A stretch of DNA of 64,000 nucleotides. Origin: Ascochyta rabiei (taxonomy: Eukaryota > Ascomycota > Dothideomycetes > Pleosporales > Didymellaceae). Every line of letters begins with the position of its first letter. Positions within the stretch are counted from its first letter, which is position 1. This document shows positions 55,182 to 64,000 of the stretch, in pieces. The notes under the pieces are model-generated. The model had not been told where the DNA came from and searched no databases. It saw nothing but the letters and a program-made list of their open reading frames with translations. Location: NCBI RefSeq assembly GCF_004011695.2, contig NC_082406.1, forward strand, positions 1,612,001 to 1,676,000, in the 5' to 3' direction. The position numbers were made by a program, and so were the translations under genes.

Positions 55182-57188
55182 TGCTGTAGGTAGTGTCTTG
55201 TTGTCCTGCCTTTCTAGAGCCTTGGTGCTGGAATAAGGTTTGGAGGGCGTGACAAATGGGCGAAGGGTTGCCTGTGCTACGACGTACAGTGGAAGCCTAC
55301 GGGAAGGACCGAAGAGTTCGCGAGAGGTTCGGATAGGTACACTGCGATTGCTGGGTGGTCTAGGTGAGCTGTGCGTTGTGAGGGACATGATAGCGAGCAA
55401 AGGAAGGTTTTGTAATGATGGGGAAAGTTTGATAACGCTCTGCTGTCGATGATCGCGTTTAGACAAACTCAAAACAGCGATTTGGAAGACTTGGTTTGCA
55501 GTTCCAGTTCGCCTGATCTCTGCAAGTATCTACACGGCTGGAGTGATGGTTGCGGCTTTGTGTATGCTGGCGACGATGATCAAAGTGGCCACTCTTTATC
55601 GCTGAAGGTTACGACATGATCTCTATTGCTATGGTACAATGCAAGACCACGCATCGTGTAGGAGCGATCCACGAAGCTCCTACGGGTCAAATGATGGTTG
55701 CATGCGTTGTGCCCTGTACCTGCATGAACGCAACCACCAGCAGTATCGAACGATTCAGGGTCAGGCCGAGGGCCGTCCACGTGTTCGCATGAGACGCGGC
55801 GCGGCGCAAGACTGTAATTGAGATGCGACGATCCAACATTGCGTCAACAGCCAGGAAAGAACGGTGACGTACGTAATTCACGGTTGAAATTACATTTTAT
55901 TGAGTGTTCTGAACTACTCCACTGGTCTCAGAGCCAGCAGCACTTACGATTCATATCCATCAGACCTCCAGACCTCCAGACCTCAACATGAACACGACGT
56001 TAGTGCACGGCGAGCCGTATTATCAGCAACTATGATTGCCATGACATGACTTGGAATGCTTATTGAGAGCGGCACGTAGTGATGCAGGTTGCGCATCGAG
56101 ATAAGCGTCGAGATTGTGGAGCTTCAGTTCTGGCATGTCTAACGAGACCGGTGAAAACACGAGTTTGCACAAACTGTGTGTTGGCGCTTTAGCCGATGCC
56201 ATGCCGAGCTCACAACGCCATGCACGATGATCGGCTGTTGCAAAGCGTGAAGAGGTTCTGGATGTTGTCAGGGTCTTCACGCTTGTGCCCAGTCTTGACG
56301 TCTGGAGGGAAATGGAGAAGACCGGCGTGGACTGCAATTGCGCGCTATACATGACGGATCTTGCAAACGGGCTGCGGCAGCATGGCACATGGTGGATTTG
56401 ATTGGATCCGTTGCGATCATGCAGGCTGTTCGTGGCGTTGCTTGACACCTTCTTTCTTGGTGTATCCAGCGGTTCGTGGTGCTGGAGAACCGGTTGTCTC
56501 AAGGCAAAAACAAAACGCACCCTTTCACACTATAGCATTGGCTGCATGAGAGTCGCGAAGGACCTCTTGTCTGGCTTCTGTCTTTCCCGCGCCACCCCTC
56601 TGCGAAGTGGGCCACCTCGCTTCGTGGCGTTGACGATCAGGTCCACGTGCAGGCACGCACATTAGCCGGTGAAGTTATCCCTGTCGAAATCCAGGAACAG
56701 ACTGCACGAAGCTCGACGGATGCAGCGGCAAATGCGTGTCGACTCGTCGACCTCGGAATCTGAGGAAACCGTGATGGACTCTGTCACCGGTGGATGCTCG
56801 TTTTGTACGGTCCCGAGAGCCCGGGCTTCACCTAGACAGTTGACACTTGCGTTGATATGAGCAGGACCGTCGTTGGCGCTGTGGTGAAATCTTGGGTGGA
56901 CCATGAAGTGTCTGGTTTTGCTTCTTCTTCTTTACGAGCATCTGTGAAGGTCATCTGAGATTGCGCGGCTTGTAGTGAAGAAGACATTGATTGCGTGCCA
57001 CCCAGGTTCTTTCTAGCAAGCCGAAGACGGTCAGATTATGATATTAATTGCTCTTTTGAGCAAAGCAGAACCTCGGGTGAGTCTCAGGTGGTGATTGGTT
57101 CTACAAGACGGCTGCACTGGGACAGATCCAGGCCAAGAGCCATACTCTTTGATTAGCCCGACGAGACGGATTCATGTCACTGTTGCTG

Positions 57189-57560
57189 CTAGACAGAAAT
57201 TGTCATCGAGCTGAAGGAAAGGCCCTCACAGAAGTGTTTCATCTGAGCCTCCTTTCCCACGCGGCATGGAAACATGAAATTGCCATTGGCCAACGCAGGA
57301 AATAGCTCCCGAGTGAAGCATGCAAAACTGCGAGTAAGCAGAGACTGACCTGGCAAAACGTCGTCCAAGCAACTCGTCAGTGCGGCTCGCGTGCTCGAGT
57401 CGGTTTCCTGCAGGAGCAGGCCGTTGGAGCTAGGATCCAATGCACGCGTTATCAGCTCGCTGTATCGGCGGCTCGCATCGTCATGACCTCCTCCCAGGCT
57501 CGTCATCATGAGATGCCCTGCATGGCGCAAACTCGCCGTGTTCTCGTCTCCGGTGTTCAC
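57189..57560 (-). CDS. Possible small gene or exon, very weak support
   Basis: The minus-strand frame has a coding-like patch (SRRYSELITRALDPSSNGLL, then DSSTRAALTSCLDDVLPG) followed by a possible GTCAGT donor near 57350. No family is recognised and no confident start or partner exon was found. Confidence 0.15.
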   Translation of the reverse strand: MNTGDENTASLRHAGHLMMTSLGGGHDDASRRYSELITRALDPSSNGLLLQETDSSTRAALTSCLDDVLPGQSLLTRSFACFTRELFPALANGNFMFPCRVGKEAQMKHFCEGLSFSSMTISV

Positions 57561-58662
57561 TCGTCCAGAACATGCACCACCCAGGATGTGTGTCCTTGCT
57601 GTCTGAAGCTAACCCAGCAGGTATCGCGACGGCACGCACCTAGAGCCCGCTTGCGAACGGGATTGGATCCAGCAGCCCATGTCATGTAGGTGACGCCATG
57701 CTCAAAGGGCGATGGTCGTGTTTCACAGATCGACGTGGTGCCAGTGCGCCCCACCAAGGCGAACATTGCTTGTCTCGTTTGGACCGCTCCTCCGAACCAG
57801 CAAGGAGCTTCTCGAAGAGGACTGCGGGATGGCGCGAACATGTGCGCTGTCGTCAAAGCAAGTGTGCCACCGTCCTTGGAAGCTGGGCTGCGAAGCGTGT
57901 CCGGATGGGAGCGCGCCCCAGCCTCAGCATCTCGGTGAACAACACATGCACGCTGGCTGTTCATCAGCGCCACGTCTCTCTCAGGTACTGGTAAGGAGCA
58001 ACTGCCTATCGTGGACTGTGCACCATCTCAACGGCGGGGTGAATTCAAGGCAGGCCAAATTAGTTGGCTAGCTTGTCCATGGTCTACCACCTAGTGTCAT
58101 GCTCACCGATACTTCACAGCCTTTGCCCTACTGACAGACTTTGCAGCCCACCATCAGGTAGTTGCGCTCTGTACCTGCATATCGCCCCAAGCCAAGCTTC
58201 ACCGTCTCTACAAGCTGCAGCACTGCTCGCTCGGTGCGCCTCCGTGGCTTCTTGCCGAACGAACACTCTTTGTTCCACCTCGTTCTGCTCCACTAGTGAC
58301 TAGTCACATACCATAACTGCCTGCCCGGGATCGTGTGGAGCGAGCCACACGCGCATGACCAGGTCTCCGCCTTCTGAGCCCCTCCGCCTGTCCCGCAGTA
58401 ATACTATATCCGTATCAGCTCTCCCAGGTTCAGATCCGTAGTTACGTCGGACGATTGTTTCCTCGTTCCAAGTCTATCGATTGCACCTGCGATCCACCAT
58501 GGTCGAGGTCGACTGACCGCTCTGTTACTCCTTCTATTCTTATTCGGATCGACTTCCTTCTGGCCACCAGCGCTTGCTTTGTCGACCTGTTTGACCAACC
58601 TTCCCGCCTGTCATTCAACTCTACTCTGACTCTCCTGTCGTGACTTTACGTCAGCGTCTAAT

Positions 58663-58710
58663 ATCCATCCATCCATCCATCCATCCATCTATCCATCCAT
58701 CCATCCATCC
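58663..58710. repeat. Tetranucleotide microsatellite (ATCC)n, about 12 copies
   Basis: ATCC units with one interruption (ATCT near 58687-58690) lie 44 bp upstream of the start codon of the membrane-protein gene, presumably in its 5' leader or promoter. Confidence 0.95.
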
Positions 58711-58753
58711 TATTGCTTTCTTCCAAGGATCGCTCCCACTTTGCATCGTCGTC

Positions 58754-59341
58754 ATGGACGAGACTAAGCTTTACATCATCCTTGGTGCCGTCTTGGGCAC
58801 ATTGGTCCTCTCGGGAGTCTCTGTTGCTGTTTTATTCTGCTGGAAGCGTAACAAGAGAAGGGTTCGAGGCTTCTCTCTCCGCGCAGTCACGCCTCTGGAC
58901 GACTCCGTCTTCGAATCCTGGCGACGACCCAACGAACATGCACAGGGCAACGAGAAGTACGGCATCCGGCCTATGCACTCGGCAGTTGTGCGTCATGCAA
59001 CATCGCCTACCATGTTCGAGAAGGAGCTCGATCTGTACGATCACCCTCGGTCACCTTCACCAGAAGATATTCCACCTCCCCTCCAATCTCCTACCCACTC
59101 GATACGCAAACCAGAGCGAGCAAGAAGGAAGTCTAGCGTTACATCTACCATTGCAGACCGACCACCCACTCCCTACTCGCCCAGTCCTACCCACAGCGAC
59201 TTCCTTGCTGGGTCGTATGGCTCTCGCAAGTCGCAATCATTGATCCGCCACCAGCCTTCTATGTCAGAAGCATCCGCCTTCCGATTCGAGTTCGAATCGA
59301 ATCATGAGGTCTACCAGAAGAAACCCGAACACTGGGTTTGA
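58754..59341 (+). CDS. Small single-pass membrane protein with a long cytosolic tail, unrecognised
   Basis: Single exon, 195 residues from ATG 58754. One hydrophobic segment (about residues 6-29, [20 protein letters not shown]) is followed at once by a strongly basic stop-transfer run ([12 protein letters not shown]). This predicts a short outside N-terminus and a cytosolic tail with no cleavable signal peptide. The tail is Ser/Pro/Thr-rich with many candidate phosphorylation and SH3-type proline sites ([31 protein letters not shown]). The layout resembles Wsc-/Mid2-like sensor tails without the extracellular part, but no homology is claimed. The upstream in-frame extension through the ATCC repeat has no ATG. 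Confidence 0.7.
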   Translation: MDETKLYIILGAVLGTLVLSGVSVAVLFCWKRNKRRVRGFSLRAVTPLDDSVFESWRRPNEHAQGNEKYGIRPMHSAVVRHATSPTMFEKELDLYDHPRSPSPEDIPPPLQSPTHSIRKPERARRKSSVTSTIADRPPTPYSPSPTHSDFLAGSYGSRKSQSLIRHQPSMSEASAFRFEFESNHEVYQKKPEHWV

Positions 59342-60628
59342 ACGCCCGCTGCATTCCGCAGCGCTACCACGTGGACGACTGTGGGCACGAGCACAAGCAA
59401 CCATCGGAAGAAGCATCATTACCGACTGGACGGTCCTCTCCCTGCAGGGCAATTTGACGCTCCAAAGTTGCACAGAGACTGTCAGCCCTGCATCTCCGAC
59501 CCTATCGGCCCTCGCTGTACGACCGTGCCACCGACCACTGCGACCGACATTGGCCGGCGTGCTCTCATGTCATCACTTGACATGTCGGTTCTTCACCTTT
59601 ACTTTGACGACAGCATATGACTTTATCATCCGGCGTTTTGGACATGTTTTGCACTGTGATACCAGACACTTGTCACCTACACAGGCTCCGGCCTCTTTTC
59701 CTTTCTGTACCGCCGTGGTGCGAAGCAGATGATTACAGGTGGACTCGAGGTCACACCATGGGGTGGAAATGCTGCAACGCAACAAGCAAGGGGAAGATAT
59801 ATCTAGGTAGCAGACAGACTGCGAGCAAGAGCTCACAAGCAATCGAACAAAATGAAGACAACTCTATGCTATTATCGCACGGTTACACTTGTCCTGACCA
59901 ATGTTGAGGTATCGTCACATGGGAACCGCTTCTCATGTTGGACGCACCTTCATGTCGGCGTTCTCCTCCGCGCCTGTGCTTTGGGGCGCCGGCAGCCAGA
60001 CGTCTAGAAAAGGCCTCACCGCCAACTCGTAGGAACACCCCTTGGATCTCGAAGCTAATCGCCAAGCAGTGGCATCCCGCCATGCGTGCCGACCCACATC
60101 GCTCCCATGAAAGGGAAAGAAAAAGCCCGAGCTAGGCGCACGAAGCGGTGCAAGTCAGCCACCACATAGGCTCGCTCGAGCAACCAGGAACACCCCGCAA
60201 TGCCCTGCAGTCGTGATACACCCAGCTGGGGCTTTGTGGGGGTGCGCCGTGACGGGCTAAGCGGGAAGAAAGGGGCCAGCCACAGGCCAGCGCCACAGGC
60301 CAGCGCCACAGACGCAGTGAGAGGTGAAGCGCAGACAAAAGACGTGTGGATCGTGGCGAGACAGCCGTCACCGCCCGCACAGACGCATCGTGAACCACAC
60401 CGACTGAAGGGCACGTCTCAGCAGTCGCCCATCGCTGCACCATCGCATTGACGCTCGACTTCCCTTGACCGGTTCACCGCTTCGCGCCGCTTTCGCGCCG
60501 TTCCACGTGCAAACCACCGTCGCAACACTTTTGCGCCCCGCGTGAACGCGTCTCCGCGTCCCGCACACGACCTGACCTCACCTCACCTCACCTCACCTCG
60601 TCACCCGCGCCCACGCCCACGCCTCACC
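59342..60628. other. Intergenic, 1.3 kb, APQ12 upstream region
   Basis: No gene seen. It contains a 14-bp direct duplication (GCCACAGGCCAGCG, near 60281-60308) and a (CTCAC)n pentamer run of about five units at 60574-60599, just upstream of the APQ12 start. Confidence 0.5.
60574..60599. repeat. Pentamer microsatellite (CTCAC)n upstream of APQ12
   Basis: About five units of CTCAC/CCTCA about 30 bp upstream of the start codon. Confidence 0.85.
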
Positions 60629-61157
60629 ATGGACTTCATACAAGGTGCGTAGCCTCAAACACTCACCGGCTGCGTAGCCACCCGCTGACTAACTGCCCAC
60701 AGACTACGTGACCCTCCTGCCGCGGCTGCTCCCGCCGACCATCGCCTCGCCGCTCCTCACCTTCGTCACAACCGCCTTCGGCATCTTCCGTACGCTGCAA
60801 ACACACCTCACGCCACTCTTCACACGCCTAGTCACACAGCCCGACGCAGCCTCGATCCTCGTTGTCGTCGCCGCACTATTCATCAGCTTCAAGATCCTCG
60901 ACATGATGTACCGTGCCGTGCTGTTCTGGGTCAGTCTCGTCTTCAGGCTGGTGCTGTGGGGTGGCATGGGGTTGGTTGGGCTGTGGGTGTACAACCGGGG
61001 CGTCGATGGCTTCGTGCAGGACGTGCAGGATCTGGCGCAGAAGTGGGCGGGCGAGTATGAGAAATACAGCGGCGAGGTGAAGAGGTTCCAGCAAGATCAG
61101 GAGGCGCAGATTAGGTTGCAGGCGAAGCAGCAGGGCGGGCGCAAGGGATGGCGGTAG
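60629..61157 (+). CDS. APQ12: Nuclear pore assembly and biogenesis protein Apq12
   Basis: Exon 1 is 16 nt (60629-60644, MDFIQ). After a 58-nt intron, exon 2 runs 60703-61157, giving 156 residues. Two hydrophobic segments, about residues 57-75 (AASILVVVAALFISFKIL) and 80-103 (AVLFWVSLVFRLVLWGGMG), are separated by a short DMMYR loop. An amphipathic, charged C-terminal helix follows (DVQDLAQKWAGEYEKYSGEV). This is the Apq12 fold: an ER/nuclear-envelope protein that adjusts membrane fluidity and is needed for correct nuclear pore assembly and mRNA export. Confidence 0.85.
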
Positions 61158-62147
61158 ATGTTGTTAAGAGGCAGAGCAGGTGCATGTTGGGAGATATTTG
61201 TAGGGGGAAGAGGAGGGTGTTTGATGAGCACGACGAATCATGCCTTACGATTGTACATTTGGAGTAGGCGCCAATGCATGGCATGGCAAGGTATTATTAG
61301 CATAGAGCTTGGTTGTTTTAAAAGCTGGGATTTGTATATGACCATGGACACCATCAGTATAAGGCCGCCGTGCAACATCAATCATCTGTCGAACGACGTC
61401 TCGCCAACCGCTTCACCGTGCCTGTCTTGAAAGCAGGTTTACCTAGAGACGGCTGTTGAACAACACCCTCGAACCAGCGTCTCGTGCTTTCTTAGTCCAG
61501 GAGTGAAGCCACTGATACCATCGTCGCTGTCACTCAGCTCTCATGTTGCAGGAAAATTTGTGGACACAAGCAAGCACACATCCCTTTTCCAGATACTGGG
61601 ACTGAGAGGCACTCGGAAGGGTGGCTCTGCAAAAGTGTTACAAGCCTACAAGGCTGCAGGAGCAGAGGCGCGCAGAGCCACATCTGCCTCCACTTCACTT
61701 CACTTCATTTCCACCTTCACCTTCATCTGGACTGAAGCTCGGACCTGATAACCCACACGATCGTCACTCGTTAATCTGTGCTCTCGTAACACCTTCCTGC
61801 CAGATTCTCGGGAGACGATGCTTGTCACCGTTCCAGCAGTCCAGAAGCTGAGCATTGACATTGGTATTGCCTTGGGACAGGTCTCGCAGGCGCTCAAGGT
61901 GGGATTCGAGATGGCAGACCGAGATGGGAGTGGCCGAGCAGGAACTCTGGGGTCGGGGAAGTAGTCGAAGCATGGAGCTGTGCGTGATGGTAGACAAGAG
62001 CAGTTGAACAAACAGGTCATGGAACGCAAGAATGGTTTCGACGGCATCAGTACCTCGACAGCTCCCAGGTGGGTCGGCGCTTACAAATAGCTTTCCCACT
62101 GAGCAGTCGTGCTCCCAGACGCATGTGTGATGCAAAAAGAAAGAGAA
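61158..62147. other. Convergent intergenic gap, about 1 kb
   Basis: 3' flanks of APQ12 and of the hydrolase gene. No convincing frame or repeat was seen. Confidence 0.5.
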
Positions 62148-63645
62148 TCAAAGCTTTGACTCCGCCCTCGCCCTCGCCATCAAGCCATTCATTTCATCCA
62201 CGAACCTCTTGCTCAGCACGCTCCTCTCAACACCTTTCTTGCTGCCCCATTCCTCCTTTGTCTTCTGTTCCCAATCCCGATACCTCACCATCTCCTTCCC
62301 AATCCATTTCCCAACATGCTCTGCAGTCTCCACAACCTTCTCCATCGGTATCAAGTGGCCCGCGTCATGCAACAGAACGCTGTCGACCCTGCCCTCCGCT
62401 CTGCCACCACTGCCTCCAACACCAGATCCCGTTATCGCCAACTTCTCCTCGATGATGGCGTCGTTGGTCAGGAACGATTTACCCCCAAAGATATACAAGA
62501 CCGAAGGTCTGAGAGCGGGTAAATGGTTGAATACAATCGTGCTTTCGCCCCTATAAAACGGCTCTTGCGGCTGCACGTCCGGCGTGATATCAGGGTGCGT
62601 CCTCCGATTCAGCTTTGGATTTGTCAATGTGAAGTCCGCAGAATCTGGTTCTGTCTCGCCGCCGGAGTTTCGGAAGTTGGGCCGCAGGAACGACATGACT
62701 TCTTGGTGCTTGGTCGTTGTTAGTGTGACTTGGCCTTCCTTCGCATCCGGGTACAGCTTCGTGGGGGTGTCGCGGAGGCCGTGCTCGATCCAACGGTCCA
62801 GGACTCGTGGATCCCAGGTTTGGTAGAACCTGTTCTTCTTGAAGCTTTTTGCTGCTTCGGCGCGCGAGGGCCAGAGGTCGCGTCTCTTCGCGCTGGCGAA
62901 CGCGGGACTCACGTTGCCGATGATAGAGACTCTGCCTTGGATCACAGGGTCAATGAGGACTAAGGTTTCGAAGAGGCGCGGATGCAGGAATGCGAGATGG
63001 GCGAGTTGTGCACCGCCCATGGAGTGGCCTACGCCGATCAGAGGACGTGGCATATGGCGTGCGAAGGTGTTGACCATGTGCAGGAGGTCGCGACTATGAT
63101 CGAGCCATGATGCTGGATTGCATGAGTCGAGCTTCTTTGAAGATGGGATTGGGATAACCTACGATCGTTTCCCAGTGTGTCTTCGTTTATTACACCGCTA
63201 TGGCCTTGGTAGGCTGCATCTGCAATCCATATACTTCGAATCTTGAAACCGAAACCTTGACTCCTTTGCAGAAGTTCATCCCAGAGTGGTTCGTATAGTT
63301 CCTGTCAAAGTCAGTACTGTTGTCCACGTAAATCCCTGAATCTTCCAGTCATCGCATGGGCGCTAAAAGCCAGACAGGCGATTGTCAACGAATGGGCTTG
63401 TGAGAGTGCGGTGGTACTAGCCCCTGCTCTGGAGCGCCATATGGCCATACCTTTGGGAATCCATTAGCATGTGCCCCGATGATGGTGATATCTCCATCTT
63501 TTGGGCTGAGATTGTCGAGCGGGGTATACTGCTTGACAGAAAGATACAGAGTATCGTTTTCATGCGTTGAAATTGCTCTAGGGAAGTTGCGGATGTGCGA
63601 GGCTTCCACCTTGTGCTCATCCAGTCGGAAATATCGGGAAGACAT
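62148..63645 (-). CDS. Peroxisomal alpha/beta hydrolase of the LPX1 type
   Basis: Exons 63645-63451, 63301-63163 and 63112-62148 join in phase to 432 residues. The alpha/beta-hydrolase core has the oxyanion segment IIGAHANGFPK and the nucleophile elbow GVGHSMGG (S142). The catalytic-histidine region is LLHDAGHLIPMEK. The last three residues are SKL, a perfect PTS1 signal, so the enzyme should be imported into peroxisomes. The family includes yeast peroxisomal lipase Lpx1 and many fungal peroxisomal hydrolases of unknown substrate, some of them in secondary-metabolite clusters. No cluster partner is visible in this window, so a general lipid ester substrate is the safer guess. Confidence 0.87.
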
Positions 63646-64000
63646 GACGATATCGCGTCTGTCGAGAAGACGGACGGCTTAGTCAAGTACGAGTAAGGAA
63701 GAGTGAATTCAAATGACACCTTTAAAAGGTTGAGGAGGCCAGATTTGTTGACGCGGGTACGGTTTGGAGGTCATAGCTCGTGATGAATTGCCGTAAATCT
63801 GGGGGGAAGCAAATGCCGAGGTCCGCGCTAGTGCGGCGCTCCTACAGGGCTGCAACCCACACTACGAGCAAGATGAGTAAACATAATCATCTCTCACAAG
63901 CTTGTTGAATACTAGAATTTATATGCACAGCTGAAGTAGAGCCTACAGCGATCAAATATGTACAAAAGAAAAGAGCACTTCAGACCGAGACAGCCGAAGT
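63646..64000. other. Upstream region of the hydrolase gene, window end
   Basis: No further gene is seen before the window ends. Confidence 0.5.

Larger units (their letters stand above)
54384..58753. other. Gene-poor interval, 4.4 kb
   Basis: Apart from two weak candidates listed separately (54568-55181 plus strand and about 57189-57560 minus strand), I see no gene, tRNA, transposon signature or long repeat. The last 300 bp is pyrimidine-rich and forms the leader of the membrane-protein gene at 58754. A triplicated CAGACCTC-like unit lies near 55965-55985. Confidence 0.45.

Noticed and set aside
58640..58753. N-terminal extension of the membrane protein through the ATCC repeat (Ile-His-Pro-Ser tract)
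   Set aside because: It has no ATG. The first Met with good context is at 58754, directly before the membrane segment.

Overview
The window looks like a piece of a nuclear chromosome from a filamentous ascomycete, most likely a dothideomycete of the Pleosporales type. That is an inference from gene content and architecture, not from a database match. The grounds are short spliceosomal introns (about 40-120 nt, mostly GTAAGT-type donors), single-gene promoters with many divergent pairs, HET-, F-box- and Zn2Cys6-type fungal genes, and transposon remains carrying C-to-T changes of the kind left by repeat-induced point mutation (RIP). All exon joins below were worked out by hand from splice signals and reading phase, and almost all give a total coding length divisible by three.

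1-6.5 kb is a Helitron. Its Rep/helicase frame (HUH motif, paired-tyrosine motif, PIF1-type helicase) is broken by three in-frame stops. It is followed by short direct repeats and a separate spliced gene encoding a small six-cysteine protein resembling DUF3716, with basic and acidic tails. The element's left end lies outside the window.

7-16 kb holds a TBC-domain Rab GTPase-activating protein, a 5'-truncated HET-type relic and two divergent F-box genes. 16-27 kb is dense: HAD phosphatase and TTC1-like TPR protein (divergent), VPS24 (ESCRT-III), p23/SBA1 Hsp90 co-chaperone, a Zn2Cys6-like regulator divergent from an mpaB-like membrane oxygenase, a small membrane protein and RRP1. An AT-rich fossil DNA transposon (about 27.6-28.2 kb) lies upstream of a chromodomain-SET H3K9 methyltransferase (KMT1/Clr4/DIM-5 type).

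30-36.6 kb carries mitochondrial ribosomal protein uL23m, an unrecognised four-exon gene, prefoldin subunit 5 and a JmjC/cupin-8 protein sharing a 150-bp promoter. 36.6-46.4 kb is gene-poor. It holds one gene, a Rsc7/Swp82-type chromatin-remodelling subunit whose only intron is a minisatellite, and a cluster of unrelated tandem repeats just upstream of it.

46-54.4 kb is a compact housekeeping block: SF3A2/PRP11 and tubulin cofactor E (divergent), then V-ATPase subunit H and the exosome nuclease DIS3 (divergent). 54.4-58.7 kb has no convincing gene. The right end carries a small single-pass membrane protein, APQ12 and a PTS1-tagged alpha/beta hydrolase of the LPX1 type.

Most genes are conserved core functions: splicing, RNA decay, ribosome biogenesis, proteostasis, vacuolar acidification and endosomal sorting. 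The accessory signal is concentrated in the Helitron with its passenger gene, the fossil transposon beside the H3K9 methyltransferase, the oxygenase/regulator pair, the HET relic and the minisatellite cluster.
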